Shown: positions 1-11,661, counted from the stretch's first letter. The stretch is 64,000 bases of DNA from Inonotus obliquus (GCA_032164295.1 JAJHTX010000006.1:1426001-1490000), one strand, 5' to 3'. Numbers and translations: made by a program. The notes: generated from the sequence alone by a model not told the origin.

Positions 1-26
1 GCCAACTAAACTCAACCAATTGACAG

Positions 27-362
27 ATTACTCCTCCCATGAACCAAGGTGCACCAGGATACTCTACACAATCTATGATGCCAGGTCCATCCACACAAGT
101 AGCATCCAACTTCCATTCAGCCAGCCCAGCAGAACAAGGTTTGCAAATGCCGGTGCCGGTGCGAGCCACCTCCTTTCCACAACAACAGTCCTCTTCTTCT
201 TTTAGTCCAGCTCTCAAGCGTGCGAGAGAAGTATCACCTCCACGGACCACTTCCGCTACAGCGTCCTCTTCTGGTGCTGCGACTCCTGCGAATGGTCAAG
301 GAGCTTCGACGTCGAATGATATGGAACCACGGAAGTCGTATTATCGACAGCGGGCGTTGTGA
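27..362 (+). CDS. 3' terminal exon of an unidentified protein (5' part outside window)
   Basis: An open frame ends in TGA at 360-362. In the same frame a stop lies at 21-23, directly before a good splice acceptor (ttgacag ending at 26) with branch-like CTAAAC/CTCAAC just upstream, so I read 27-362 as a terminal exon and not as a gene starting at the ATG at 39. The roughly 111 residues are low-complexity, rich in Ser, Gln, Pro and Thr, and end in the basic tail RKSYYRQRAL. No domain is visible, so no function can be given. An independent short ORF starting at 39 is the alternative. Confidence 0.55.
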   Translation: MTPPMNQGAPGYSTQSMMPGPSTQVASNFHSASPAEQGLQMPVPVRATSFPQQQSSSSFSPALKRAREVSPPRTTSATASSSGAATPANGQGASTSNDMEPRKSYYRQRAL

Positions 363-1442
363 TGTTTGTTTTGTGTATATGTATATATTTGTTGCGCTAC
401 TTACCGTATTTTTTGTTTGTCACTGTTTTCTTATGAATGTATATTGTCGTTCAGTTTCGCAGCTTTTGATGGTTTTAGGATATCACGTATGCCAATGCTT
501 TCTCTGATCCAACGCAATACCATCCGCTTTTAATCCAGCGTCATCATAACAACACCTGAGCCCCCCTTTCATACTCAAACACTTATCGCAGACATACGGT
601 GGCAATCGAAGAGAGTGCACAGAGCCGGGAAGAAGGTTATCCTTTTTGGTGGGGAGGGTGGCCGTGAATGAGCGAGAATAATGGAAAGTATTCATGTTAG
701 CTGTCGACTGGAATCCGGACTATCGATTCGACATGAATCATGGCCCAGGTTACGTCTACTAAGTGCTTCTTGTCTCACTAGCAAGCTGGTGTCATGATGC
801 TGTTTGTGTCTTTACTAAGTAAATCCTCGCCACGAAATGCCATTTGAAAAAGTAAGTACACCCTGTATGCCTGCAACCCAAGAATGAATAAGCAAAGAGT
901 CGAAACCCAGTAGCCTGCTGTGTTATTTGGGGAAGCAAGTTTTCATTTCATCATGTGCAGCAACCATATGCATGCCGACGGCGTAAATACTGAAGAGTCC
1001 GAAGCACCCGCATTCTTCTCATATCCTCATATCCACACGGCTTTGTCGTCACCCCTATCGATTGGGCCAAAAGTACTAACATCAATCACCAACACATATT
1101 CGAATCCCTTCAAGTCAAGCGTCTCCCGCGCAGACTGGGTCAAGAGTGTTCTTACGCGAAAGATGTTGAGACTCATAGTTGGAACCTTCGATGAGTGATA
1201 CCCTCACTCTAAACTATAGATGAACGGATGATTTTCCAGCCTTTCGATTGATGAATTCTGACCGCTACAATTATTGGTGAGAAACTTATCTGTAATAGGG
1301 AGGTTTTCCATTATTAGGTAGTACATGAAGACACAAGGAAATACAAGCATGATTCATACACGAACTCACATCAAGTTTAAAGGGTCGATTACAAGAGAAT
1401 ATTCCTGAAGACTACGAAGAGCATTCCGGTGAGATTTGAACG
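363..1442. other. Intergenic, no supported gene
   Basis: About 1.1 kb between the 3' end of the first gene and the 3' end of the HMG-box gene. It holds a 70-codon ATG frame on the minus strand (695-483) with a Cys-rich middle (CDKC and CC) and a 92-codon frame on the plus strand (920-1198). Neither has visible splice partners, a recognisable domain or family resemblance, so I do not call them genes. Both flanking genes end into this stretch, so part of it should be 3' UTR. Confidence 0.5.
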
Positions 1443-2356
1443 TCATGCGGGAGGATAAACTCCGAGGGACGGATTGTCTAGCAATGCGGACATGAAGTCA
1501 GCACCCACTCCATACTGCTGGAAGTATAGCATCTCGGCACCGAGAAAGTCAAGGCAATTAGCATCATTCTGATAGACTGCCTGAGAGGAGGAAGAAGGAT
1601 AGGATGAGAACCAAGCAGATTCAGGTTCGTTGGGTGTGACCGCATCGCTACTTGCTTTGACCACTTCTCGTCCCCAGTTGAGTAGGTGAGGCGGGATGGC
1701 GTGTATAGGCTGAGGTGCCAATAGTGACGTGTATGCATCACGAAGCGGCTAAAAATGGGAGAATCGCGTGAGCAACTTGCTGGGATGTAGATGGGGTGCG
1801 ACGTACCAAAGCTAATGGATCGAAATAAGGCGGATGAATACTCGATGGAGAGAGCACCAGTGACGATGTCGGAAAGGAGGCGACTTCTTTAGAAGTAGGA
1901 CCGGACTCTCCCTGACGTGAATGATGTCGTCCAGCATCGATAGTGCTAGACTCGAGCTGTAGTCGCAACTTCGCTTCCTTGGACATCTTGAAGAATACGG
2001 AACGCTCGGATTCGGATATAGACCACCACTTCTGCGAAGCATAGCGCGTTAAGTCGTTCTGGTGCGTCAATCCAGGAGAGTATAGCTTATTGGCAATGAT
2101 GTGCGACCGGTATAGGATGAATGCCTTAGGTGCTCGACGTTTCTTGGGGTGAACCAACGAAGGTGCAGACGCGTCATCGACAACAGCACATTGAAGCAAC
2201 AAAGAACCACTCTGGGCGTCAGAGCCATTCAAGTCTGGTATGCATACTCGTGAGTGGCCACGGCCAAGTGGTAGGTTGGAGGTACGTACTAGTATTGGGA
2301 GGGTCCTGGTACTGGGTACTATTGGCTGAACGAGCTGGAGAGCGGGGAGCGGGCAT
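1443..2356 (-). CDS. HMG-box transcription factor, MATA-HMG-like
   Basis: Three exons: 2356-2290, 2234-1807 and 1748-1443, with GT-AG introns of 55 and 58 nt; 266 aa and all phases agree. Residues about 53-115 look like a single HMG box: a basic start (KKRRAPKAFILYRS), then a helix with KWWSISESERSVFF and a basic K/R tail. This pattern, with AFILYR early and a WW..S..E core, is that of sequence-specific fungal HMG proteins (mating-type, Ste11/Prf1-like), which bind the DNA minor groove in the nucleus. The C-terminal half is Ser/Pro-rich without a domain. The start ATG at 2356 is chosen because exon 1 splices in phase; an in-frame upstream ATG at 2449 is possible. Nothing here shows that it belongs to a mating-type locus. 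Confidence 0.78.
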
Positions 2357-2658
2357 AGTTAAAAGAAACATAGATATCCGAGTCTTTTTGATCCATTCTG
2401 CTCTGCACAGTGGGCTTTTGAGCTGTTCAGACGCGTTGGATAATAGCAAAAGATAATTGCCAAAGATGGTATCCTACGCGTTATAATCACAGCATGCCCA
2501 CATTCAGGGTCCACCTTTTGAATTTCACATCCGCCAAGGCGATCGTCGTGGACGCTTCGGACCAAAATCCATTACGTAACTCCTTGCATTGCTTGATCAT
2601 GTTACTTGTCACGTCACATTATTTGTAGGAAACGCAGATGTGGTGGTTATCACTGTGT

Positions 2659-4159
2659 TTAAACTATAGCAGGAGCAAACAACTTTTCATCCATCTCCTT
2701 ATCTCCTTTAACAACAGCACTAATACCTACACCAGCAGGTACACATCCCTCTCCCAATGCTCTTTCCAGTGCAATCTTGGCAGCGAAACCGGAACAGTGC
2801 ATGGGGAGGATATATGTGGGTGAGGGACGGAGACGATTGGAGAGAAAGTTGACCGTGGGTTGAATGCGTGAGGATAGTTCGGGTCCGCCAAGGTGGAGAC
2901 CGCCGATTATCTGGGATAATGAGGTATGGATGCTGAGGAGGGGATGAAGATTGGATTGCGCACCATGTAGATTGGTCTTTGAAAGGTTTTGACTGCGTCT
3001 GTGACGACGTTTACAATTCCTGCGTGCGAGCATCTGTAGTAGATTATGTACGATGCAGATTAGTCATTTTGTACTAGTAAACGAATTTTACTGCCCGTAC
3101 GCGCTGAATATGACAAGACCCTTCCCCAGCACGTCAACTGCTGCATATCGCTCATCCATAATATGCTATGCTCGCATCATTCAGACAACATAAGCATAAC
3201 TACCCACGAATGGAAATCAAGTAAAACTCACGGGTTCAGAAGTCCAAGTACCATCCTCCGAGTCAGTGTTTGTATTATCCGTTCTCCAGCGCATACCACC
3301 GATAAGACCCTGTTCAAACTCTGTAACGCGAGGAATCTCTCCGCTTACAAATACCGTACCATCTGCGACAACATGTGGGTCGGAGTGTAGCTTGACTATC
3401 GCACTCAAGTTCTCGATTTGGTTGAAGGTTGGTTCTTCTGGTAGACGACCGATTACTTTGTCACCTGGTGGAGGTGCAATACCGCGTGCGATGGGACGGT
3501 CTGGATGTAGGTCGACTGTGATTGCCCTAGCATCATAGTTTGAACTCGAATTCACGTCCGCGACTTGGCTTCGGTACTTCAGGAAAGAAAGAAGTCCCCC
3601 ACTGTGGTCTCCATGCCAATGAGAGAGAACAACTCGTTCGACTTTGCTCGTATCTACTTGCATGGATTTTATGTTCCTGATGAGGGATTGCGAGTCAGGT
3701 CCGGTGTCGAAGAGTATAGTATGTGGTTCCAATCCTTCGACCTGGGTTTCCTAGATGCTCGAAAAGTCACTTCTTTGAATGTTTCGTGAATGCGGGAAGG
3801 TTTCATACAATCAGAGCTGAGAATCCATGTGCACCTGCATGTCGTCGCATATTATTACAAGTAAAAATAATTAGAACATGATTTCTATGAGAAGACTCAC
3901 CACAACAATAGTTTTCCAAATCGACAAAGGGGACACCCGTGAGTTTATCAACAGGAGGGGAATGTTTCGTAAGATGTTGGGAGAGCTCCGAGGAAAAGCC
4001 CGGAGGAAGTTTAGTAAACCTTTGTAATCCAACAAGACATATCAGTTCTGGGAGCTAAGCATCGATATTTAGTTGTGCTTACCATTCGGTAGAGTTGTCG
4101 ACAAGAAATGTGATTTTTAGACTGTCGACTCGTAAAAGAGAGGTGCTGGCGGTTGACAT
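2659..4159 (-). CDS. Metallo-beta-lactamase-fold hydrolase (COG1237-like)
   Basis: Seven exons: 4159-4083, 4019-3901, 3834-3809, 3741-3232, 3165-3101, 3033-2964 and 2910-2659; 372 aa, all phases close. The zinc-binding motif HWHGDH is at residues 115-120, preceded by LFDTGPD. Further family signs are VDNSTEW-FTKLPPGF near the N-terminus, YCCGAHGFSAL, CSHAGIVNVV and IIGGLHLGG, then a late LPMHCSGF. This order matches the COG1237 branch of the MBL superfamily, whose archaeal and bacterial members are linked to pterin-like aromatic phosphates; the substrate in fungi is unknown to me. No signal peptide, so probably cytosolic. Exon 3 is only 26 nt. The gene is divergent from the intradiol dioxygenase over about 760 bp, which may or may not mean a shared role. 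Confidence 0.85.
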
Positions 4160-4923
4160 AAGATCCTCAAGTTTCAGCCACAGTCACTGATATCGTTGAG
4201 TCTAATTCAAAGTACGATCAATGAGCACAATTAGGAGTTGTTGGTGTCTGGCACTCTCGGTTCGTCATATGTTGCATGGAATATCATAGCGTTTGAATAA
4301 CATACATACATCCACTTGGATCCTCACTGCAGTAGATTCACTTCGGCCGTGGGTTCGCGGGCCGGTCCCGTATTTCCTGCGATGTCCAAGCGCTACGCGA
4401 GAGTGTGCTGCACCATCGCGGAGAAGAAGAGGAATGGATAATTGTTGAGTCGGGACCAGTGCGAACATGTAACCAAAGCAGAACAGTTGGTAAATTGTTT
4501 GGCCGCGTGGCTGTGTTGTGAATGTCAATTGTCTCACGGTCTCTCCTCACTTGTGCGAACATTTACCCTCAATTATTGGGCGTGAACATACCACCATCGA
4601 GTAAATGGTCTATTTTTCTCAGCTGCTTGTGCTCTGAAGTCGACTGGATCCCTCGAAAGTATGAAAATTTCGACATGAAAATGCGTTGACCAATGATGCC
4701 GGGACGATTACAAGTAGCGATGTTAAACGTTGGAGGAGTATCTTGGCTTCAAGTTGCAGAGCGTCCGTCCGTCTATCGGACTCGGATGGGAGTAATCACT
4801 TGACTGCCATGAGTTGGGAGCTTCTCTTCGAAACCATACTTAAGCAGCCGACCTCGCGTCCTCACCGCTCTCTTTCACAACACTCTGCACCTTTCACTCG
4901 TCTGCTTGAACTCTATCAGCAAC
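4160..4923. promoter_or_regulatory. Divergent intergenic region, MBL hydrolase / intradiol dioxygenase
   Basis: 764 bp between the start codons of two head-to-head genes, so both promoters should lie here. Short minus-strand frames at 4265-4562 overlap each other in different frames and show no domain. The 60 bp before the dioxygenase ATG are C/T-rich, as is common at fungal transcription starts. I see no clear TATA box. Confidence 0.5.
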
Positions 4924-6241
4924 ATGGCCTCCATTGAGAAAATGAAAGACCCGCTGCTCGTTGGCAAGGCTATACGAGCTCAGCTTGAAAATGAGATTCC
5001 CACAGACTTGCCTCTTGACAGGGATTTCCGAGTACGTCCTCAGCTATTCATCGCACGAGTCCTCTCTGACTGTTGATACCAGGAAGGGACTGACTATACC
5101 ATTACTGATCACATCAACGAGTTGCACGCTCAGCTCTGTCCTGACAAGCGTACATTGGAACTCTTCACGTCACTCATAAATCACCTCCACGCGTTTGCTC
5201 GCGAGACTCGTCCTACGCACGCGGAATGGACCAGAGCGATCCAGTACCTCACGCGCGCTGGAAAAGAGAGCACCGAGTTCAAGAATGAATTCATTCTGCT
5301 GAGTGACTGCCTGGGATGCAGCGCTTTGATTGACGAACTCAATCATCCTAAGCCTTCGGTATGGTTAATATCGTGCATTCACTGGAGTTATTCTGACGCA
5401 TTTACCTACTTGACTTTAAGGGCTGCACTGATAGCTGTGAACCTGGACCATTCTACACGACCGATGCTCCGGAATTGCCATCCGGCTCGTCTGTGGCTAA
5501 ACCAGGTACCGTTGGCGAACCTCTATTCTTCACAGCGACAGTGAAGAACACGAAAGGAGAAGGAATTCCAGGTGCTAAGGCCGAAGTCGTGCGTATCATA
5601 TTATGATTTCTCTTGCGGTACTCATCTCGTCCACAGTGGCAGGCGGACGGCGACGGAATATACGACGTTCAGTATCCGGACCGACCCGAGGCAAATGATC
5701 GTGCACGCATCGTTGCTGAGCCCAACGGAAGCTTCAACTATCGCGGTATTCTGCCTACAGCTTATCCTATAGTAAGCAACAAGATTTTGTCTTCAAGTCG
5801 ATCTGGAACTTATTCTACAAAAATAGCCAAGCGATGGACCGATTGGAGATGTTCTACATGCTCTTGGTCGACATCCACATCGTTCGTCTCACATTCATTT
5901 CATGTTGACTGCCCCGGGTTACGATGAGTACGTCTGGCCATCCTTCCACTTTCTCTTGCAATTGATTACCGATCCTGTTCCTTAGCTTGACCACTGCTTT
6001 ATATCCATCGCACTCTCCCTTCCTTGGAACCGACCCGGTGTTTGCGACCAAGAAATCACTCGTATCACAAGTCGTCGAAGAAAAGGATCCTCAGAAATGG
6101 AAAGAATGGGGCTTCGACCCCGATGAGGTGAAGAGCGGAGCTGGAAGAGTTTGGGTCTGGAAATTTGACTTCGTGCTGGCATCTGTGGGAGAAGTTGAGA
6201 AGTTGAAGAAGGAGCTTGAAACTAAGACATCCGAGATATAA
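4924..6241 (+). CDS. Intradiol ring-cleavage dioxygenase (hydroxyquinol/catechol 1,2-dioxygenase type)
   Basis: Six exons: 4924-5031, 5083-5358, 5421-5588, 5637-5771, 5827-5927 and 5986-6241; 347 aa. Intradiol dioxygenases use non-heme Fe(III), bound by two Tyr and two His, to open catechol-like rings between the hydroxyls. The ligands are visible: Tyr193 in DGIYDVQYP, Tyr227 in PTAYPI, and His251/His253 in [12 protein letters not shown]. The helical N-terminal dimer domain (residues 1-125) and [14 protein letters not shown] before the catalytic core fit the cytosolic catechol/hydroxyquinol class and not the secreted fungal class. In fungi this activity feeds maleylacetate or muconate into the beta-ketoadipate route; a maleylacetate reductase lies 25 kb away at 31208-32407. 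Whether the ring substrate is hydroxyquinol or catechol cannot be told from these motifs. Confidence 0.9.
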
Positions 6242-6435
6242 TCCGACGATTGAATAACGAGGTGTATGAGTATGATACTATTTTTTTACAACTTGAAATT
6301 GCAGCCCGTTATTTTTCTCTTTTCTAATTGTGATTGAATGCACGTGGTGAGACGCATGTCGATCATCACCAGATTAGAAATTCTAGTACTAAGTACTAAG
6401 TAGTCTTTGGCTCAATCAAATGTGCGGCACTCACC

Positions 6436-9285
6436 ATGAGCGACGTTGCCGTATGTATCCTCGCAGACTCGTCTCTTGACCTAGCAAGCAGATGGAACCA
6501 GATACTCACATCCTGCATTTCTGCTCTATTCACCCGTCTGCATGAAGGAAGGCCAAGCGAATCTGTCAGTTTCCGTTCCATAGCATTTCTTGCTCTTATT
6601 CACGACAGTCTTTTATTCTAGTTTCAGGTTGCTATTGTCACATATTCAACGGCTGATTATCAACCAACACCCATTCTTGCGAAACGATACTTTAATAGTC
6701 ATTCGCTTGTTAGTAAGGATTTGAAAGAGGATGTCTCGAGAATTGGGATTGGAAGGACTGGTTCCGGTCCGATGGCAGTTTTGGAGGGATACGCAGCTGC
6801 GTTGGAGGTATGTCAAAGCGTGTTGTTATCCCCCATGTTCACGCCCAGCTGATAAAAGGCTTGAGTTATTTGATTACTACCTAAGTTCACATCGTTCATC
6901 GAAAGAAATCCCTCAAGACAAGACACCTGCGGATGGACCGGCAGGGCCTTTATGCCATATCATCCACATTTCTGCTTGCCCTGCGGATGAGTCTCCGAAT
7001 CCGCTCTGGAATCAGACGTCCAGTCTGGATACATTGAGTTGGAAGGCCTTGCCTGATGAGCTTCGGAAGGTATGGGTTACTTTGTCCCATTCGGTGTTCA
7101 AACGCTGACTTATGACTGTTCCAGAGAAACATAAATTTAAATATGGTCATGGTTAATTATAACAAGAGTTTTTCTGAGCTGCATTCCTCGGTACGGTGCC
7201 TAAAGTGTTCATTGCTGTTGATTTGTTGAAACGTCTGGTAGATGAATCATGAAGCACATAAGCCCTGGTTCAAGGTATCCGAAATTCATACCCTTTTACT
7301 TTCATCGCCATCCAGTTGGGCTCCACTGAAGAGTATGTCTTCCGCGTCCAGGTTTTGATACCGGGGTACGCTAACGGTCTCATTTTAGTTAAACGACCAA
7401 AAGAAACTACAGATCCCGAGAAAGCAACAGAGACGAAAGAGACCAAGCGTGCACTGGCTCCTGCGCCGAAGCAAACGGCAGCGCCGGCTGTACAGCCACC
7501 TCCGCCGCACAAGACTACGGAATCTGAGCCACCGCCTTCCTCAACTCAGTCGAACACCGACATGATGTCTGTACTCCCGCAGCTCAGTGTTCAATTGCAA
7601 CAAGCGATTGCGAAGATTCGAGAGCTTGAACCCCAACTGAAACAAGCTCAAGCGCAAATCGAGTTGCTTCGCCAACAGGGCCGGACTCAAGATATGGAGA
7701 CTTTAAAGCGGGCGGTTCAGCCGAAGATGCAGATGTTCCTGAAGTGCAAACAATTTATTATGGCAGCCCAAATGAAGGCTGCTGCTGCCGCCAATGCACA
7801 GCAGGCGAAACAGGAAGCGAAGCCGGATAACGCTGTTGGACCATCTGGGCAGGACCGCAGTGCAGGTCCTGGTTCATCGGGTAATGCGCCTGCACAACCT
7901 TTCCAGGCGAATCCTGCGCAGGCAATTCAGCAAGCAGCACAAGCTCAGCGCCAGGCCCAACAGATGAACCCAGGTACCACTCAGACCGCACCAGAAGCTC
8001 GACCGCCTCCAAATATCCTCCCTCAGTTCTCTCCGAACATTGCGGCGCAGATGCAGAAATTACAAGCCAAGGAAGGGATACCAGGACTGTCTGCAATGTC
8101 CCATCATCAGCATCCACCATCTCACACTCCGGCACAACAGCAACAACAACAGCAGCAGCAGCAGCAGCTACAACCTCCGCAGCCACAACCACAGAATCCA
8201 CCGCAGAATCTACCCCCTGGAATGGGCGAAAATCAAGCATGGATCGGGACGATATCCTGGATGTCGCCACAGCTAATAAATACTATACAGCAAGCGCAAG
8301 TACGGGTGATAGGAAGATCAAATATGTGAGCGAATGCATCTACAAAAAGGAAAGTTTTTAACTCACGCTTTCATGCAGTCATCCTCAGCTCTGGCCTCCT
8401 TTGATCGAAATTGATCTTAGGGACCAAGTTGTTCCCCTAGACGCTGTGAAGATCTGGATGGCGAAGCATAAACCTGTCTTGTGTCAGATGCGGCCTGTCA
8501 ACCTTGAGACAGAGAACATGAATCGCTTCAAGAATCTTTCTTTATTCATGCAGGAGAGGGGTGTCGTAAGTGGACCTCTTGTCGATCACTCTTTGATAGC
8601 TTTAATATGGAATATCTTGTAGTACGCCATTGGTAAGCCAGCAGGCGGAAACGGCAGACCAATGATGATCATGTTTGCCATGGGCGGGGATGGAAGTCAA
8701 CTGGCAGCTGCTGTATTTCCAGAAACGGGAGTGCCAGAACTTCCACAGGCAAATTCGAATTCAAATCCCAACGTAACCTCCAACTCGAATTCAAATCCAA
8801 CTCCCAATCCGCAACAGCTCGCCAACGCCATGCATCCGCCTGGCTCTGCAGGTGGCCTGCCTTTTCCACCGAATACAAATCCGCAAATGCTTGCTGCGTT
8901 GCAGAATATGTCTCAAGAACAGAGGTTACAGCTATTTAATCGCATTCGGCAACAAGCCCAGATGCAGCAAGCTCAAGCCCAGGCTCAGGCTCAGGCTCAG
9001 GCGCAGGCTCAGCTACAGGCTCAGCAGCAAGCTGTAGGACCGGGTCCGAATCCAGGAGGTGGAAATCCTGCCAATCAAAATTTACCACCAGGAGGTATGT
9101 GGCCTGGTGGCCCACTACCACCGGGTATCGTTCAGAACTTGCAGAATTTACAAAATTTGCCGCCGAATATGCAAGGCAGGTTGGATGGTAATTTGGCTCA
9201 GGCGTTGGCTGCTTATCAGCTTCAGCAACAAAGGCAAGGTGGTATGCAGGGTCGTCCTGGTTCGGGTGGACCGGGACCATTCTAA
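6436..9285 (+). CDS. MED25-like Mediator subunit (vWA domain, Gln-rich)
   Basis: Proposed exons: 6436-6564, 6628-6807, 6866-7069, 7125-7190, 7242-7274, 7316-8325, 8379-8565 and 8623-9285; 823 aa with closed phases. Residues 1 to about 200 look like a von Willebrand A fold of the MED25 type: an opening strand (VAVCILADSS), VAIVTYSTADY, GSGPMAVLEGYAAALE, then HIIHISACP. A long Q/A/P-rich stretch follows, then a globular block starting WIGTISWM and ending FAMGGDGSQLAAAVFPE that could be the activator-binding (ACID-like) domain, then another Gln/Asn-rich tail with a polyalanine-glutamine run. MED25 links activators to RNA polymerase II in the nucleus. The small exon 7242-7274 and the 41-nt intron behind it are the least certain part. 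A decayed copy of the last 170 bp lies 540 bp downstream. Confidence 0.68.
8137..8180 (+). repeat. CAR (CAG/CAA) trinucleotide run coding polyglutamine
   Basis: A run of CAA and CAG codons inside exon 6 of the MED25-like gene encodes about a dozen Gln in a row, followed by a PQPQPQNPPQN tract. A second simple stretch at 8966-9018 alternates Ala and Gln (GCT/GCC CAG). Such runs are common in Mediator and other transcription proteins and are prone to length change by slippage. Confidence 0.85.
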
Positions 9286-9465
9286 AAACATTTCTCCTGG
9301 ACTTGAGGATTTATCTCCTTTTGTTTTTGAGGATCACTTGTTCTCGCTATTGACCGCCACCTCGTAGGATCGTATCATTATTTTCTCACCACTCACCGCA
9401 CATCATGCTTTCCTTCCTTGCTTTCTGGATCTCTTGGAACTCAAAATCGCTGGTGCTCTGTACGA

Positions 9466-9822
9466 TATATTATCAAATGTACTCCTTTCTGCATTGCAAA
9501 AGGGTATCACAAATACACTTGGGATCTAGTTATTTCCTTGGATATGAATTTGCTCAGGCACGGATGCTGGCAGCTCAACATCAAGCTGTAAGGACCGGGT
9601 CCAAATCCAGCAGCTGGAAATCCTACCAATCAAAACTTACCATCAGGAGGTATGTGGTCTGGTGGCCCACTAAGTACCACCGGGCATGGATCAGAACCCA
9701 CGTAATTAGCAAAATTTGCCGATGGGTGCGCAAGCACAGCGGGCAAGACAAGACGATGTTGAAATATTATCACATGTAATTCTTTCTGCATTGCGAAATG
9801 ATATTAGTACACTTGGAATAAA
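9466..9822. repeat. Diverged 55-60 bp direct repeat pair, about 295 bp apart
   Basis: The segment 9468-9525 (containing ctttctgcattgcaaaa and atacacttggga) recurs in diverged form at 9765-9822 (tctttctgcattgcgaaa, gtacacttggaa). The two copies bracket the decayed MED25 tail described separately, which suggests that this stretch was built by more than one local duplication. Confidence 0.7.
9550..9735 (+). pseudogene. Decayed tandem copy of the MED25-like gene 3' end
   Basis: The sequence from about 9573 (caagctgtaaggaccgggtc) to about 9720 follows 9030-9170 of the MED25-like last exon almost step by step: the same Gly/Pro/Asn-coding string, tatgtggtctggtggccca against tatgtggcctggtggccca, then an interrupted match over the NLQNLPPN coding part. 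The copy has gained single-base indels and in-frame stops (taattag at 9703), has no start and no promoter, and no longer encodes the parent sequence. I read it as a relic of a local tandem duplication of the gene's tail. Confidence 0.8.
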
Positions 9823-9906
9823 ACAACATCCTTGAAAGAAAGTGAAGGCACTTTCTATCCAAACAATCTCTATTCGCAGAGAGTCTGTTTATAGTCGAAG
9901 CTGAAA

Positions 9907-11115
9907 CTACGAAATGTAGACTGCCTTTGCGTTGTCACTGAAGACTGCATCGATGTCCTCCTGCTCGACTCCGAGCTCTGCAAAGGACTCTCGAGCGATT
10001 TCGTACCAATAACCGACGTCGGAAGTTATGTTGGCCACTGATGATGGTGTAGAGCCAAATAGAACGCGCTGAAAACCGAACGCCTCAACTACAGGCCCGA
10101 CTAATTGAAAGAGGTTTCAATTGGTGATCACAAGAACCGAAAAGACATCAAGAACAACGCACTGAACATCTTGGCACGTCTTTTCCACTCCTTTGCATCC
10201 TTGCTGAGGTTGTTGAAAGAAGCTTCAGGAGTATCTTTGCCCCAGGCGGGAGGTAGGAACTTGAGGTATACATTGGAGTTGAGTGAGAGGGAAGCGATAT
10301 AACTTTGATAAGAATTGTATATCGGGTGGGTAAGCAATTTCACGATCGGGAGCTCTAAAGAATGAGGGGGCGGGAGGATATTTGCTGGATACGACATCAG
10401 GGAAGTACAAAATACGAGGTATATGAAATCGGATATGCATTAGCGCTCAGGTGTTGCGATATAATAAAAATCAAGAGATGAAGTAACGTACAGAGGACGA
10501 GTTTGCCTTTCTTCTCTTCCTGTGCCCCAAAGGTTTTCTCTATCAAGGTTTCCAGAGCTTCCCAGTCTGGTCCCGGCTCGCCGATATTGCAATCCAAGTC
10601 GACGACACGACCTTGGTTGAGAGCTTTCGATATGCTGTCTATAAGAGCTGGAGTTGCTGTTTGAAGTGTTGCGTGGTAATGTATGCGAAATGTTGATGGT
10701 GCACCACTTTCAGGCGTATGGCCTTCAGTCGGAAAGGGAATGGACACAGCGAGTACGGAGGCATCGCCGGATATCCTTCGCGATATAATCTTGCGTCAGT
10801 GTACGGGAAGGACGGAGGATATTATTGAACAGCGTACCCTTTTACCGACTCTATGCTATCCACGGACAAAACAACACCATCCGCTTTACTACCAAATGCG
10901 CTTTCCGACACCTTCTTCCAGGATTCGAGATCAACAACGTGTGCATCTGTAATTCTCGTTGGATGTACCGCACTTGGGCTCGGGGGAAGAGGGAAGCGAT
11001 CAGAGGTTCCTGAAGTAGGAGGAGTGAAGACGGAAAGTGGGAGTTTCGGGCGTTCTTTTGGGCCTTTGCGTTTACCGCCGTTGTCTGTAGAAAGCGAGTG
11101 TTGAATGCCAGTCAT
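9907..11115 (-). CDS. Amidohydrolase-related protein
   Basis: Four exons: 11115-10838, 10775-10492, 10384-10163 and 10100-9907; 325 aa with closed phases. The pattern KLVLSNILPPPHSLELPIV, then VYLKFLPPAWG, then GPVVEAFGFQRVLFGSTPSS resembles the amidohydrolase-2 (TIM-barrel, COG2159-like) family: a central strand-helix repeat, and near the end an R-V-L-F-G-S strand at the place where true members have the metal-binding Asp (GSDWP). Here the Asp position is Thr, and no clear HxH metal pair is visible near the N-terminus, so catalytic activity is doubtful. The stop codon lies just beyond the duplicated MED25 debris; the two genes are convergent. A non-catalytic or substrate-shifted member is plausible. 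Confidence 0.6.
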
Positions 11116-11661
11116 ACTGAGGGTGATCTGCAGAGGTTGTGGGTAGAATATCTGACTGAGGTGAAGTGGGGGTATTTTATAACGACTGGTTGATACCAGA
11201 CAACTGATTCACAACTTTGATGGCTGATTGAGCGGATCTACGCAACCCTTCACCGACTCAGATCGTAACTTGGCCTCAAACCACTACCATTCTCCATTTA
11301 GTACCGCTTCTCCCATACTCTCGACGACCTTCTGCCCGCAACCCAGTGATATATCACACCGCTGATGATATCAATGCAGATGCCAGTGTTGCTAACAACA
11401 CGTCTTTGTTCATTCTACGAACGCTACCGGACATCAATACATAAAGAGGGTAACAATTACGCGCCCAGTGGCGCGTTCGACAGCGGCAATAAAACGATGG
11501 GATGGTCACACTAGCGGACATATAAATCACCATAGTCCTCAGAGGGCGACGATGATTGGAATAAACTGGGTTCAACAGGCACAACGTCCTCCTCCTGTCG
11601 CGATAAAGATTCGGTCCAAGATTTAACCCGTTTCAACTACCTATCAAGTCAGCTATCTCGT
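11116..11661. other. Intergenic, no supported gene
   Basis: 545 bp between the start of the amidohydrolase-like gene and the end of the coiled-coil gene, both on the minus strand. It should carry the promoter of the former and the 3' UTR of the latter. Only a 76-codon minus-strand frame without domain or splice context is present. Confidence 0.5.

Noticed and set aside
4265..4562. Two overlapping minus-strand frames in the MBL/dioxygenase gap
   Set aside because: They overlap each other in different frames, lie in a divergent promoter and show nothing recognisable.
7758..8270. 170-codon minus-strand frame with Val/Ala runs
   Set aside because: Antisense of the polyglutamine part of the MED25-like exon; CAG/CAA read backwards gives Val/Leu/Ala runs.
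8936..9280. 114-codon minus-strand frame at the MED25 end
   Set aside because: Antisense of the Ala-Gln repeat exon; Glu-Pro repeats are the complement of CAGGCT units.
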